A DNA stretch of 64,000 nucleotides from Tillus elongatus (lineage: Eukaryota > Arthropoda > Insecta > Coleoptera > Cleridae). Each line of letters starts with the position of its first letter. Position 1 is the stretch's first letter. The stretch is taken from the NCBI GenBank assembly GCA_964006375.1, contig OZ023268.1, positions 80,395,335-80,459,334 of the forward strand, read 5' to 3'. The translations under genes were made by a program, and so were the position numbers. Below are positions 1-59,428 of the stretch, piece after piece. The notes under the pieces were generated by a model, which saw only the letters and a program-made list of their open reading frames with translations, was not told where the DNA came from and made no database searches.

Positions 1-24
1 ATGAACTATTATTTAACGGTGCAA

Positions 25-1230
25 GAATCAATCGTTAAAGTTTGCAAAACTTTTTTTTGAATACTCTTTGTATAACTGATATTTGGATCAGAAGTGTCAT
101 GAAAAAGCTTGATAAAAATGATATTGGAATAGGCAGTCCAGACAATAGAGGAAAATTTTGTAGTAAAGATCGTAGGGTAGAAAAATTAATTTATAAGAGA
201 ACATATAGAGAGTCTACCCACAACTGAGTCGCACTATATTCGAAAAGACTCAAAACACCAATATCTAAAAGTTAATATACAGTCTTTAGCGCAAATATAT
301 AGGTTGTATATTGAATAGGCAAAAGAGAAAAAGATTCCAATTGCCACATGCAGACAATACCACTATGCTTTTGAACATGTATATAATACAGGGTTCTTTT
401 TACCAAAAAAATACCAGTGTGATATGTGTGACAAGTACATATTGGCAGATGATAAGAGAAAGACAGAATTGGAGGATGAAAGAAAAAACATCAGGAAAAT
501 AAACAAGCTGTAAGAAAATTAAAAGAAAACGACAAGGAACAGGCAAGAGAAGACAAATCATTAAATTTGGCATGTTATGATTTACAGAAGATATTAGTAA
601 CTCCCTACAAAGATGTCAATATTTGTTACTATAAATTAAAATATAGCACATACAATCCAACTTTATTCGACATTGGTAATAATAAAGCCTATTGTTATGT
701 GCGGCACGAAACAATTGAAAAGGGGGGCCAACGAGATTGGAAGCTTTGTCTTAGATTATATAAAAAATCGAAAAGAAGATGGCTTTGATACCTTTGTGTT
801 TTACACACATACCTGCGCTGGCCAAAACCGAAATCGGTTTGTTTTTGATATCTATGTGCTCGCTGCTGAAAAATACAGTTTTTATCACACACCGTTTCCT
901 GGAAAAAGGGCATAGCCAAAATGAAGGGGATAGTGTACATGCCCTGATACGACAGAAAAGGGTAAAGTTGTATATACTCCTGAACAATGGATTATGTTAA
1001 TCAAGATGGCAAAGTTACCGGAGAGCCTTACAATGTGATAGAAGTAAACCAAATATACGATTTAAAACAGTTAGTAGGAAACGAGCAAAAGTGGAAAACC
1101 CGTTAGGTAGAACGAAATAAGAGAAATTAACGCCGGCTGAGCCGCTCAAAATAAATATAAAATATGAGTTTATAAATGAAACTGAAAAATGTGTGCTGAA
1201 TTTAAAAAAAAAAAACCAATAAACGAATTA
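25..1230 (+). pseudogene. Decayed TE-derived protein of an insect-abundant family
   Basis: Three plus-strand frames read as one broken protein. Recognisable pieces in order are a segment starting VCKTFFLNTLCITD near 35, a Cys-containing segment KKYQCDMCDKY near 402-435, and TCAGQNRNRF near 808-840. I recall this order and the GQNRN motif from a repetitive family of uncharacterised, apparently transposon-derived proteins in insects; I cannot name the superfamily. The residue before TCAGQNRN is His (YTHTCAGQ) where I would expect Asp, as in an RNase H-like fold; that is recollection, not alignment. Stops and frame changes (for example near 226, 320 and 510) rule out an intact product. The element may begin upstream of the window. 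Confidence 0.5.
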
Positions 1231-2453
1231 AAATTCATGTCACTAGTGTAAGGAATGAATTGTTTAAAGCATATAAAAAATAGCTCCCAATATGAAAAAA
1301 AATATGACTACCTTCAGTTCCTATGCAAGAAGGGGGTTCCGGAAGCCTACCATAACTTTTTTTAAAACCTTCCCTATTGCGAAAACAATAAGGATGCAGA
1401 GTAATTCAATAATTTGTGTTTGGCTGTGTTGTAATGCTAAAGCTACCTGCCTTTTTCTGTTTAAGTCACTTAACTGGTTTGTTATTTATAGTTTAGTTAG
1501 GTTAACAATGTTATAAAATAAATAATTTGTATTTTTATATGCAATGAGTTTTATTTACAGTTTTTTTATTTACTTATTTTGTTATGCATAGGTATGGATC
1601 ATAAATTAATTATAATTTATTATAAAAATATTTAACATTTTTTTCGTTGTTTTTTTAATCAATGAAAAGTCAATTTAATGTCAAAAAACTTTTTGGGAAC
1701 CTTTTAAGCAGTGCTTAAATCTATTAACGCATTTGATACCTGACTAAATAATTATTATTTTTATTCACTCATTTTTTCCATATATTGTATCTAGATAAGA
1801 TATTAGCTACTTTAGAAATAGCACATGGTTACATGTATCTTAAGATAAGATATTAGGTATTTTATAAGTCTCAAATAGTTACATTGTATCTTTTTCAAGT
1901 TACATTTTTAAAACTCTTGATTATATTTAAACTATATAATGTATACGATATGATACCTACAGATTACCCTAACGTTGTGGCCAAATTACAAGCTTCAATT
2001 TTGAAAATCCGTCTTGATTAAAAAACCTTAAAAACTTTGAACTCGTTTTCTGCAAAATGGCAATTTTTGAGATAGCATGTTATTCTTTGCGAGTGTCGAT
2101 TTCTTTAAGAGTGGGGACAAAGAATTAGTTGAAAACTATGTGGCCATTTATGCCACCTAGACAAAGACAGATGTTGTTAAGTCATCTGATATTTGAGTGC
2201 ATACACAACATTGGATATTTTATCTGTGAGGTTTATGTTAACTAGACAATCAGCTGACATTTAGCTGTCCCTGTCTCACCAACCCATCTGCCTTTATTGT
2301 ATTAATACCATCTTTCTTGTATGCAGACTATACTCACATACATTATGTTATACACTGCAAGCATTAACCATTGGTATACTTTTTAATTGTATACGTGTGG
2401 GTGTGGGAGAGTGTGTGTAACAAAAGAAAATTAACTAGATAAATTCTTTGATA

Positions 2454-2459
2454 TTTATT
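2454..2459 (-). terminator. Probable ATIC poly(A) signal (AATAAA)
   Basis: AATAAA on the minus strand about 95 bases past the ATIC stop codon, followed by an AT-rich stretch. It fits a short 3' UTR. No cleavage site can be proven from sequence. Confidence 0.5.
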
Positions 2460-2551
2460 TACAAACAATACAAATAAAGCTTACAAATATTCTTATATAT
2501 TTTTAACAGTGTATAGGAATGCTCTTCTTTATATTTTTCTTACTGTTTTCT

Positions 2552-49241
<46,690 letters not shown>

Positions 49242-49249
49242 CGCAAAAT

Positions 49250-49760
49250 TTTTAATTGATTTCTAAATGTAAGACTTCACACAACTGAGGATTACGGATA
49301 GGACAGTTATTACTTATGTATGACTAAATGACTAATGGCTTAACACCTTCACACTTAACTGCACGCTTCACTCGAGCAAGTTAATTCAAATTTTAAATTC
49401 TGAAAGATACCGGCAAATTGGTTATAATCTACAGCTGATAACTGATATTTTAAACACGCAAGTCTACACTATGAACAATGCACTAATACACAGACGTATT
49501 GGCTTGGGGGGAGCAGCTTAAAATATTAATACTACGCTGCCACGTTGCCGATCTTAACTTTGAAGAGTTTCATTAGTTTTAATTTTACATTTAGTTTCGT
49601 ATTTAGTAGTTCATTATATTATTTACACAATAATTAGTCTCTTTAAATGCTAGGAGACCTGTTTAAGTAAAGGAATCTCCTTATTATTCTTGGATACCCT
49701 TTTTGATTTTGTCATTTAATATTGAAATGCTTATTTGTGTTAATAATTTGCCGTGAAACT
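49250..49760. other. ATIC upstream region
   Basis: 5' of the ATIC start codon on the minus strand. It presumably includes the 5' UTR and promoter. I see no TATA box or Initiator I would trust, and no CpG-rich island. Confidence 0.4.
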
Positions 49761-50040
49761 TATAATTAGAAAAGGAAGACATTACTAAGCTCTGGAAAGC
49801 ATATCGAGAAGAGCTATGTCACGGAGAGGAAATTAATTGTGAAGAGTAGGTATATGGAGCAAATATGAAAGATAAACCCAGGCATTATTTGCAGGACATA
49901 CACTTGGAAGAAGGGTAAAGGTAGACCAAGGACAAAACTTCTGGAAAACCTGGAAGTTACAATCAAATGAAGAGAGTTGCTAAAAACAGATAATGATAGT
50001 TGCGAGGACACGGCGACATAGTCTTTACATTGTGACGATG
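49760..50040 (+). pseudogene. Possible LINE C-terminal remnant
   Basis: The plus strand reads KGRPRTKLLENLEVTIK near 49917-49967, similar to the GRPR..W..N end of many LINE ORF2 proteins, and then runs into GTGACGATGATAATG near 50030, a GATGAT-like tail. Nothing upstream is readable. Confidence 0.35.
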
Positions 50041-50309
50041 ATAATGAATGTGCCGTGGTAAAAAGTTTGAGCGTTCGCTAAAATTTATACTTAAGCGATG
50101 ACTGGCCACTCAATCACACGTCGCCCACCTGATCCATCTGTCTCGAGAACTTGATCCAGATATTGGCATTATTTCCATAGATCCGCGGGGCCTCACCTTG
50201 CTGATACCATAGCGTTCGTCAAATGTACCCATATTTTCTTGATTCCGAAACAGCCCAAGTAAGACACCTAGGAATAAGGTCGTCTCTTAAAAAGTTGGTA
50301 ATGGTAGAG

Positions 50310-50542
50310 CTTTGCTGTAAGATTTTCTTTCTAAACAATGTAGCTTATTAATGGAAAAATTAGCCAATAAACATAAAATGTAATCGGAATCTTCAAGTTT
50401 CAGAAAAGAGAAAACAGACAAGACCGTTGTCTGTTTACCATTTGAACCGCGAATCACGAAAGGTTTATGTAGCATTTTTAAGAAAACCAATTTACACAAC
50501 AAAACTTTAAAAAAATTTGCCAGGTTACCCAAAGGATAAAAG
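50310..50542 (+). pseudogene. Second Penelope-like fragment, cut by a (TA)n-family end
   Basis: The plus strand reads MEKLANKHKM, then SESSSFRKEKTDKTVVCLPF and EPRITKGLCSIFKKTNLHNK, aligned with the linker of the PLE at 46368-47190 (TFRREKSEKNFVCLPFKPRI). One stop and a small gap are present. The protein stops where TCTGGACGCAGCAAGTGC begins at 50543, so the (TA)n-family end inserted into this PLE. Confidence 0.75.
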
Positions 50543-50772
50543 TCTGGACGCAGCAAGTGCATTATGGAAGTGAATTTTCATTTAAATGCTTTTAATAGCA
50601 AACATGTAGGTATCTCTAATGCAAGCAGGCATCAATCTGATTACCGGTATAATAGCCTATATAGTAGAAACAATGTACCATATTTTATCAAAATAACTTA
50701 TTGTTTGAAGATGTACAAATTTTCCGAAAATAAACTTAAAATGTTTCCGAAAAAACTGGTTTCCTAGCCAAC
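50543..50772 (-). mobile_element. Helentron-like 3'-end copy inserted in PLE
   Basis: It starts CTGGACGCAGCAAGTGCATT, the inverse of the 3' terminus, and shares the CAAACATGTAGGT and CCGAAAATAAACTTAAAATG body with 8786-8990. No (TA)n or 5' end. Confidence 0.6.
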
Positions 50773-50783
50773 AAACCTTAGGT

Positions 50784-52494
50784 TAATAATAATAATAAAT
50801 TTATTGTTCAATCGATACAGAAAACATGAACAAAGGTGTGGTGTTTTCGAACAATTATTTAAGCTTAAATATAAAATCTAAATAATAACTAAACTAAATG
50901 TCAACACAGTCACATATGGGTAAGTCTAATAAAATTAGATATTGACACGATTGCGAATATAGAGATATCCTTCAAAACTCAATGGCTATCAGAAACAAAA
51001 CAAAAACAGCAGGTGTTTCACTCATTCAATATAAACGATATTATTAACATTGCATTCTTTAAAAAGTTTTTTTTAATTTATTTAATATTATTGGCTGCGG
51101 CATCTCAGGCCATTAGCACATTCTTTCCCATCATTCAATATTTTTTTAAATTTTCCAGACAGAGTCAAATTGGCTCGCCCGGGAATCGAACCCGGGACCT
51201 CTCGCTTAGCAGGCTGGCACCTAGCCACCTGCGCCAGGATGGCGTCTTTTTAAAAAGTTATACAAAACTTTAACGTGCTTCCCGTCCAACTCCCTTAATA
51301 CTAAGTATATGTCTCTATCCAGGTGGCGACTATCAAGGTCTTTTCTAATTGGCCGGTACATGGGGCATTCAAAAATTATATGTTTAGATCTTCATTTTCA
51401 TTTAAGTTACAAATAGTGTATTTTTCTTCTAGGTTGTTTAATCGGTATTTGATAGTCCCGAAAATCAGAACCGCCTACCTCCTTCCCGCTGTACGCAGTT
51501 GTAGCATAAACCTTTGTAAATACAAAGGGAGTAATACCAATCCAGTGCTGTCTCCCAAAAGGAATTTGTACTGGGGGTAGTTAACAGAAAGCAACGAGCA
51601 GTTCTCATCCAATGTTCGGCTATGATTTGTGTAAATGCCAAGTATAGTTGTTATGTCATTCTCGCGTAAATTGGCTAAGATATCCGTGCCCTCCACTCCG
51701 ATCCCCGCTAGTATGCCTTTTAGCTGACTAAACCAATTAAGACCCATTATATCTGTGGCTGAGGAATCCAAATATTTCAGCTGTTCCAAAGCAACCGCAG
51801 GATATCTGTCCCTCTGCATGCTATTCGGCTTTAAGAGTAGATGTAGCGCCGCTCTCAGCACATAATATCCTAGCCTTGGTAGGTTAAATTCAAGGCGCAG
51901 TACGTAACCGGGCGTGTTCCTGGGGAGAAAATTTTGACCCTTTAAGAATCTGCTCTGTATAACCTCCACATTCTCAGTGTATCTGAGCCCCCAAATACCA
52001 GCTGCATAACTCAAGGCCGGCACCACAACTGAGGTGAACAACTTAAGACTTGTCGTCCATCCGGTATTACATACCCCTGTAAGCGCGTGCCTAACAGCTC
52101 CCAGACTGATGTTTGCCTCACTCACTCTCCTCTTACATGCTTCGTGGTATATACCGTTAAATTTGAAAGGAATCCCCAGATAGGTATACTCGTTCACAAT
52201 GTCCAGGATTTGCCTATCATAGTAAAACTTATGTCTAGCAACAGCAGGACCTTTCCTAAAAATTACGATCTTTGTTTTGGTTATGTTGAGTTCCAGTCCT
52301 GACATTGTGCTGTACTCATGTAATATGTCTATGTTCCTCTGCAAATTAATGGGCGAATCAGCCAAAATAACGAGATCATGTGCATACATCAACATAGTTA
52401 TCTGCACACAGCTATTTAACGGTAAGCCATTGGCATTTCTTTCTCCGAAGAAGGACGGCATATCTGCAAATTGAGTTATTGAAATTTGAAGCAT
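50784..52494 (-). pseudogene. Non-LTR retrotransposon, 5'-truncated, with nested SINE
   Basis: The minus-strand frame is open from 52494 to 51475 (339 codons). It starts just before the RT active site, which reads YAHDLVILADSP, so the first catalytic Asp is His. It continues LELNITKTKIVIFRKG, YTYLGIPFKFN, a thumb region and VPALSYAAGIWGLRY. The C-terminal region continues, broken, to about 51255 (GTIKYRLNNLEEKYTICNLN). The 3' tail is a (TTA)n-like run at about 50784-50800. A SINE sits at 51070-51246. The 5' edge is at a (TA)n-family 3' end. Confidence 0.8.
51070..51246 (-). mobile_element. tRNA-derived SINE
   Basis: Minus strand: box A TGGCGCAGGTGGCTAGGTGC (about 51240-51220), box B GGTTCGATTCCCGGG (about 51193-51179), a short tRNA-unrelated body, and an A-rich 3' end (AAATAAATTAAAAAAAA). 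TTTAAAAAGTT occurs on both sides (about 51059 and 51249), a plausible target duplication. The tRNA acceptor stem does not close, so it is not a tRNA gene. Confidence 0.75.
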
Positions 52495-53270
52495 TTAATG
52501 AAAATTCGCTACCAAAACGTACTTACTGCGTCTTGATTTTTTTTCTTACAAACATGCATGCATATTTCTATAAAAAATACAAAAATGCAATAATATAAGG
52601 GTGTTCAAAACAAATTTGTAGGTATCACCCACGACTTATGGGCCACCTGTGGTTGTCAAATAATTTTATAAGATGCAGCTCAAGCCACCTATAATTAACG
52701 TGTACATTTTTTTTCGTATCTTGTATAATAACAATTATATTGAGCTTTACCGTAGAAATGCGTCACCTGTATATAAGTAAGCAGATGAAAACTGAAAGTA
52801 AACCCGGATATGGATTCTAGGGAGCCTAGTTTGCACTCATTTGAAGAAATCTTTTTAAAATTCAAAAGTCACGGTCTCCTCATTGCCGAAATTTTTCTAG
52901 GAAAACTAGCTAAAAATTATAGACCATTAAACTATAAACTTAACTAAAACTACAGCCAAAGCATCAGAGAAAGGGTCTATCTGAAATGAATTTTCTGGAA
53001 ATATTTTAGTAAAATGAAGGACAATGACGGTTGAAGCTGAAAGCTAAGGGTTTGCAGAACAGTCTTCTTGTGATATTTTTTTACATAATCCGTATTTGTT
53101 TCAGGCTGTTTGCCTAAATGTTGCCAATTTTGAAGTTTCAAATCGCGACTTTGACGTTTTGAGGAAAACCCCCTTTTTTCTTTAAATCTCCATAACTTTT
53201 TTGCCTTTAAACTTACAGACCTAAATTTTGGTATATGGTTCACTCTTTCTAATACACGCGTACCAAATTT
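52490..53270 (-). mobile_element. Helentron-like long-variant fragment
   Basis: The minus-strand sequence matches the interior of the 7742 and 16766 copies (for example GGTGGCCCATAAGTCGTGGG, AAAATGCAATAACATAAG-like, and the TTTAGGCAAACAGC region). At 52490-52535 is the inner, inverted 3'-end sequence (TCGCTACCAAAACGTACTTA then CTGCGTC). Neither true terminus is present. At 52790-52915 there is a further decayed 5'-end region. Confidence 0.5.
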
Positions 53271-53345
53271 GGTCGCCTTTTTTTTTCCCCCTCAGGGCTC
53301 GTCCGCGACTTCGCCGCCCCGAAAGCACTGCAGCCTTTGGCACAA
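53271..53345 (-). mobile_element. LINE 3' UTR fragment with poly(A)
   Basis: On the minus strand CCAAAGGCTGCAGTGCTTTC, GGGGCGGCGAAGTCGCGG and ACGAGCCCTGAGGGGGA, then an A-run at 53277-53285. This matches the 3' UTR of the LINE fragment at 33120-33180, so it marks another insertion of that family. Confidence 0.75.
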
Positions 53346-53359
53346 CTGGGAAATGTAGC

Positions 53360-53479
53360 TGTTGATAAGTTATGTATTGTTTAACATATTTGGAATAAAC
53401 ATCATGTAGATAACGAAAATCTCAATTTAATAAAATAATCAAAATGTCAGGCAATCTCGACAGTTAAACGCTAAGGAAA

Positions 53480-53480
<1 letters not shown>
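53360..53480 (+). pseudogene. Third Penelope-like fragment (GIY-YIG C-terminus)
   Basis: The plus strand reads HIWNKHHVDNENLNLIK, matching HIWDNNHHVDKDNLKLIK of the PLE at 46368-47190, then runs into a (TA)n array at about 53482-53541 where YIAKY would be encoded. Short but specific. Confidence 0.7.
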
Positions 53481-53542
<62 letters not shown>

Positions 53543-53543
<1 letters not shown>

Positions 53544-53700
53544 TTTATTTGCTTACTGTACTTTTTGTGATTTTTTATTTGTTTACGTGGACTGCAGTTT
53601 CGCTAAACTGAACCATAGGAATGTTCGAAACTGCAGTCCACGTAAACAAATCAGAAATCACAAAAGAACAGTAAACAAATAAAGGGTATATTTAAAAGTG
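53543..53700. repeat. Palindrome with half-hammerhead arms next to PLE remnant
   Basis: Arms of about 60 bp face each other. The inner 22 bp are perfect (GTTTACGTGGACTGCAGTTT CG / inverse), and the outer parts share ATTTGTTTAC and CTTTATTTG. Each arm ends GAAAC-TGCA-GTC-CACGTAAAC, the 3' half of a hammerhead; a CUGAUGA box is not intact in the loop (53603-53625). Confidence 0.6.
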
Positions 53701-53744
53701 ATTACAGTGTAGTGCAACATTCAAAAAAAAAAAGATACAGTTGA

Positions 53745-54568
53745 ACATGTTCGCTCCTATGTGGCCGCGCACCATCATGTTGGAACATGATGTCACTAAC
53801 TCAACTCAAGGCAGTATCATCCATTACATTTGGAATTACACTTCTTAATAATTCCAAATATCTGGCAGCTGTCAGTGTTCCTTCGTAGAAATAAGTACCA
53901 TAGATCCTATCCCTTGTAACAGCACACCAACAATCGTTGAAAACTTTGCTTGAGTTTCAATGCATATTGTCACATGTGGTGAATTCCTGCTCCAGGCGTG
54001 GGTATTCTTTCTATTAAATTTCTATTTGTTAGATAAACTTGACTCGTCGCTCCAGATGATATTTCCCAAGAAATTTGAATTATTACTGCAGTTTTCAATT
54101 AACTACTGACAAAAATGATATCTTTGTGCAGCATCACCTTCATGTAAATTTTGCACAGTTGAAGGATTTGTATTTGTGCTTCTTGAGATTTTTGAATACT
54201 ATGCTGTAGGAACAACTCAGAGCCTCATTTACTTCCCTCAATGACAAACGACCATTGGACTCGAACATAGCTAGAATATCTATTTCATGATTTTCGTTTG
54301 TTCTTGTAGGAGCGATTCTACGATTGAAACTCCCACATTGTTGTAATTTTGGGGCTAACTTGTGGAAATATGTGTAGTTTGGAATACGTCTATTAACAAA
54401 TTTGCGCCTGTACTTGGCACATGCCAATCGTGTGTTTTTATTGCTAGTGAAATAGCACTCAAGCATATCAAACATTTCGGAAGTTGTATAAATCATGTTA
54501 TGGAAATAAAAAGAGAATAGGATCACTACTGGGGCGCGTGAAATTGATGTCAGGTACGAGAACAACAC
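53745..54568 (-). pseudogene. Mariner/Tc1-like transposase pseudogene
   Basis: From 54568 the minus strand reads an open N-terminal part: MFDMLECYFTSNKNTRLACA, RIPNYTYFHKLAPKLQQCGS, and a second helix-turn-helix region RLSLREVNEALSCSYS. After 54140 the frame breaks, but IIWSDESSLSNK-like text near 54055 and TWSRNSPHVT, GIGSMVLIS and a degraded DG.AR region to about 53745 continue the catalytic domain. It differs from the other mariner-like copies in the window. Confidence 0.75.
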
Positions 54569-54569
54569 T

Positions 54570-56075
<1,506 letters not shown>

Positions 56076-56465
56076 AACAAGCTTAAGAAAATTTCTTTAT
56101 ATTACATCTAAAATAATAACTCTGACAATGATGTTTTAGTTTGTTAAAAATCTGAGGATTGCGAGTTATGATCGATGCGCATGCCCAGTGAAATTTAAAA
56201 GAGATGTCGGAGGGCAAGATATCTAAAGTTTTATTTCATTATGTATTTTAAGAATAAACAAAATAATTATGCAAAACAACCTCTTATCTTAAAAAGTTAT
56301 CATGTTCAATTCTTTCAAAATAACCCTTGTTTGTTTATTTCAAATAATAAGTTATTAACTATAATTATACCCAGCTGACACTGTCACAATACATATATTG
56401 TAAGTAATGGCAATGGCGAATTATTCTGGTTTTATAAAAAAAAAAAGTAAAATCAAAAAAGAAAT

Positions 56466-56808
56466 TCGGGACGAAGCCAGTACCTACATTATGGTAGCGA
56501 ATTTTCATGAAACGTTTCAAATTTGAATAAGTCAATTTGCTTTGAACCTAGAATGGTGACTTTTGGTATATAGAAAGGTCTTTACCAGGGCAACAACTCA
56601 CGTATCGGTCGAATTTTAAATTTATTATTTTTGAGATACAATGCTTTTTTCAGAAAAATCAATTTTTTAAAAGAAAAACTGATCCGATCGAGCTGGCTAA
56701 CGAACACATTCCATCTATTATATTAATACAAGAAAAGTACAACGTGTCAAATGTCATCAAAATTGGTTAATGATTTTTTGAGTTATCGGTTGGAAACACA
56801 CATGTTAT
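56466..56808 (-). mobile_element. Helentron-like 3' part without (TA)n
   Basis: It begins GGGACGAAGCCAGTACCTAC, a diverged inverse of the 3' end, then ATGGTAGCGAATTTTCATGA and the family body (TCCGATCGAGCTGGCTAACG). It stops at about 56808, where the (TA)n would begin. Confidence 0.55.
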
Positions 56809-56835
56809 GCTAGTTGTATTTTCACCATAATTATA

Positions 56836-56877
56836 ACTGCAGACCAGTTTCGCTCTAATTAGAGCTCATCAGTGCGG
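56836..56877 (-). ncRNA. Hammerhead ribozyme-like motif 3 (best formed)
   Basis: Minus strand: GCA, CUGAUGA, stem II GCUCU-AAUU-AGAGC (five perfect pairs), GAAAC, loop UG, GUC, UGC. Stem I is GCA/UGC, stem III A-U and C-G. All conserved core bases are present with no unpaired extra base, so this copy is the strongest cleavage candidate. Confidence 0.65.
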
Positions 56878-56959
56878 AATACTAATTACAGGGAGAACAC
56901 ACCTAATGAAGTAATACGGCTATGCCTGGTAGCCAGCCTCCTAGAAGTGAGAGTACAAC

Positions 56960-57290
56960 ATCTCGGTGCGGAACCAGGTACTATGTTGTCACGACAGCTC
57001 CAAATAATACAAAATGTTATAAAATAGGGACTGTGTACAAACCAACTAACAATGTTGTAAATTGTCAGCCCTGGCCTATTTCTTTCCTAATATAGGGACA
57101 ATGTATGTTATAAAGGCTATAGATGTAGTCTCACCATAATTATTAATTAGGGAAGAAATGAGTCAGGTCAGGACTTCCAATTTACAAAATTGTCAATTGG
57201 TTGCACACATACTCTATTTTTATAACATTTTGTGTCATTTGGATCTGTAACGTCGTGACAACATACTACCTTGGTTGCGCACCGAGATGG
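56960..57290. repeat. Inverted repeats next to hammerhead motif 3
   Basis: About 110-bp arms at 56960-57065 and 57180-57290 (CATCTCGGTGCGGAACCA / TTGGTTGCGCACCGAGATG; ACAAAATGTTATAAAATAG / TATTTTTATAACATTTTGTG). With the ribozyme motif just outside, it resembles the inverted terminal repeats of a PLE without its coding part. Confidence 0.6.
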
Positions 57291-57333
57291 CGACCCTGTC
57301 GTACATCTCACAATGTTCTGGATACATACATAT

Positions 57334-57454
57334 TAGTGAATTTTTATTTAAAAAAATTCACTAATAGAGAGGTATCGATGGTGAGACTTTGCAAAAATTT
57401 TTTCAAACGAGCGCGAATTTGGGCCCCTAGAACCCATATCCGGGGTCAGTTTCG

Positions 57455-57550
<96 letters not shown>

Positions 57551-58005
57551 GTGTGTGTGTGTGTGTATCCGTCTGATAACTCAAAAAAATAATAAACCGA
57601 TTTCAATGAAACTCGGCAATGGCTTGGAGCAGTTCGTTGGCCAGGAAAATCGGACAGGGTTTTCCACGAAAATTTTCAGTTTTCTTTCAAAAAAAATTTT
57701 TTTCTCCAAAAACTAAGCTGTTTTAATGAAATTTACTATATATTGCCTTAGGAGAGACCTTACTAAGTACCAAAATTCAACTTTCTAAGTTTATATAAAA
57801 TTGAGTTATTCAAATTTTCTTTCGAAAAAAATTTTTTCTCCAAAAATTACAAAGTTATTTTAATGAAATTTGGTGGATATCTTGCCCTACGAAATACCTA
57901 ACTACGTACCAAAATTAAACTTTCTAAGTTTATAGAAAACTGAGTTATTCAAATTTGAAACATTTAATAAAAATTCACTACCATAAGGCACTTGCTGCGT
58001 CCAGA
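57334..58005 (+). mobile_element. Helentron-like (TA)n element, complete
   Basis: 5' TAGTGAATTTTTATT with its partner AAATTCACTA, ATCCGGGGTCAGTTTCGAT, (TA)n at about 57458-57546 followed by (TG)n, a body with two partial tandem units around 57690-57910, and the 3' end AATTCACTACCATAAGGCAC then TTGCTGCGTCCAGA. The hairpin has one changed base (AGGCA for ACGCA). T-runs flank both ends. Confidence 0.65.
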
Positions 58006-58860
58006 GTTTTTATATATAACCGTCTAGGTGTTTAAAGTATGAGCAGTTCTGTTCATAATACTTTTCTGAACATATAAGTATGCGGATAACGTTCTATGAT
58101 CTATTCAAAGAAAATATATTCAAGATGGCGTTGTTTCCGGAAATACCGGAAGTAGACATTCACTATCTTATTTTTTTGCATTTTTGAATTATAAACGTTA
58201 TTTTAGAACGACTTTCAGTAGCATTCCATATGGGAACAGAAATAGGGCATTGTATTTGAAAAAATCGAGTGTTTATTATCTAAAGTTGCGCTAAAAGAAA
58301 TTTAAATTTTGGACAGCCTGTAGATAATGTGTCAATTCTAAAAACTGCATTATAAACAGCAACATTTTTTCTATTTATAACCATAATTGTAGCGTTTTTA
58401 CTTTAAAAATAGCGGCGGTACATAATTTTAAATATAATGTAGTAAATCCAAAAATTCTCAAGAAGTCGAAAAAACTCAAATACAGCTAAATATTTTTAAG
58501 CATGTTATTAAATTACTATGACATTCATAATGTTGGAATGTCAACCAGTACTCATCGACTTACGTCGCCGAGTCGTGGATTATTAATTTCAAATTTCGAT
58601 CTTTCGTAATAAAATGTTATTTTAAATTCCAAGTTGGGAAATTGATAGCTAGAACATCAAGCTTCTCAGTGTGGGTCATGTTAAGTATATGAAGTGCTTC
58701 ATTCACACTCTACAGGCGACGAAACTATATTTCCCATATAACAGCAATAATGGTAATACCTAATTTTAAACTACCTATGAACCGACGAGATAGAAATTTC
58801 CTAACATTACTAATGTTAAGTACAATTTGAAGAACCCAATTCACCACAATACAGTTTTTA

Positions 58861-58902
58861 GAGCTGACGATCAATTCGCTAACAAAGTTAGCGTCATCAG
58901 AG
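58861..58902 (-). ncRNA. Hammerhead ribozyme-like motif 4
   Basis: Minus strand: CU, CUGAUGA, C, stem II GCUAAC-UUU-GUUAGC (six perfect pairs), GAAUU, GAUC, GUC, AGC. The fourth base of GAAA is U, and stem I is only two pairs, so activity is doubtful. Confidence 0.5.
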
Positions 58903-58925
58903 TGATATCATCCTCTCATCATCAT

Positions 58926-58967
58926 CCCTCTGATGAAGTCAACTTTGCTCGCGAAACGATCGTTACA
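58926..58967 (+). ncRNA. Hammerhead ribozyme-like motif 5 (degenerate)
   Basis: Plus strand: CCU, CUGAUGA, AGUCAACUUUGCUCGC, GAAAC, GAUC, GUU, ACA. The core is present but stem II no longer pairs and stem I is lost, so it is a decayed copy. Confidence 0.45.
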
Positions 58968-59428
58968 TCAAAAAACTGTATGGTGATGAATTGGGTTCTC
59001 CAAATTGTACTTATCAGTGCTCATCACAGGTTCCAATCTTTAATCACTAATGTTGTCCATTATTTTAGACTATAAAGAACACAGGACGGAGTCTCTTGTT
59101 TTATGTGCGGACCATTTGATGCCTTCAGACAGCCACGGACAACTAATTTTGTTTGTTGTCGAGTTCGAGTTGAACGATAGTGTACAGGTTAACTTAAGTA
59201 AATTTTCATTTTAGTGCCTGTTTCACATAATTTTAATGTTCATAGTCCAAAAAAGTGTTAATGTTAGTTATAAAAGAGAATGGTGAGTTGTGTTTTGTCA
59301 ACCATCCTGTTTTCAAGGTCGTCACTATATGCTCTGTCCAGTATTCTTTATAGTCTAAGTCCATTATACAGTAGAACAGTTATTTGGCCCCTACTTTCGT
59401 AGTGTACTAGTGTAGTCCTCCCCTAATC

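Larger units (their letters stand above)
58815..59040. repeat. Palindromic pair of Penelope-type terminal repeats
   Basis: Left half (58820-58905) and right half (58925-59010) are inverted relatives of the PLE terminal repeats at 46 and 47 kb (AACCCAATTCACCACA / TGGTGATGAATTGGGTT; GTACTTATCAGTGCTCATCA). No coding sequence remains between them. Each half has a hammerhead-like core. Confidence 0.75.

Noticed and set aside
51175..51248. Possible tRNA gene (box A and box B, anticodon-like GCT)
   Set aside because: The 5' end cannot pair with the 3' GCGAGCC to form an acceptor stem, and an A-rich tail with flanking duplication follows, so it is a SINE.
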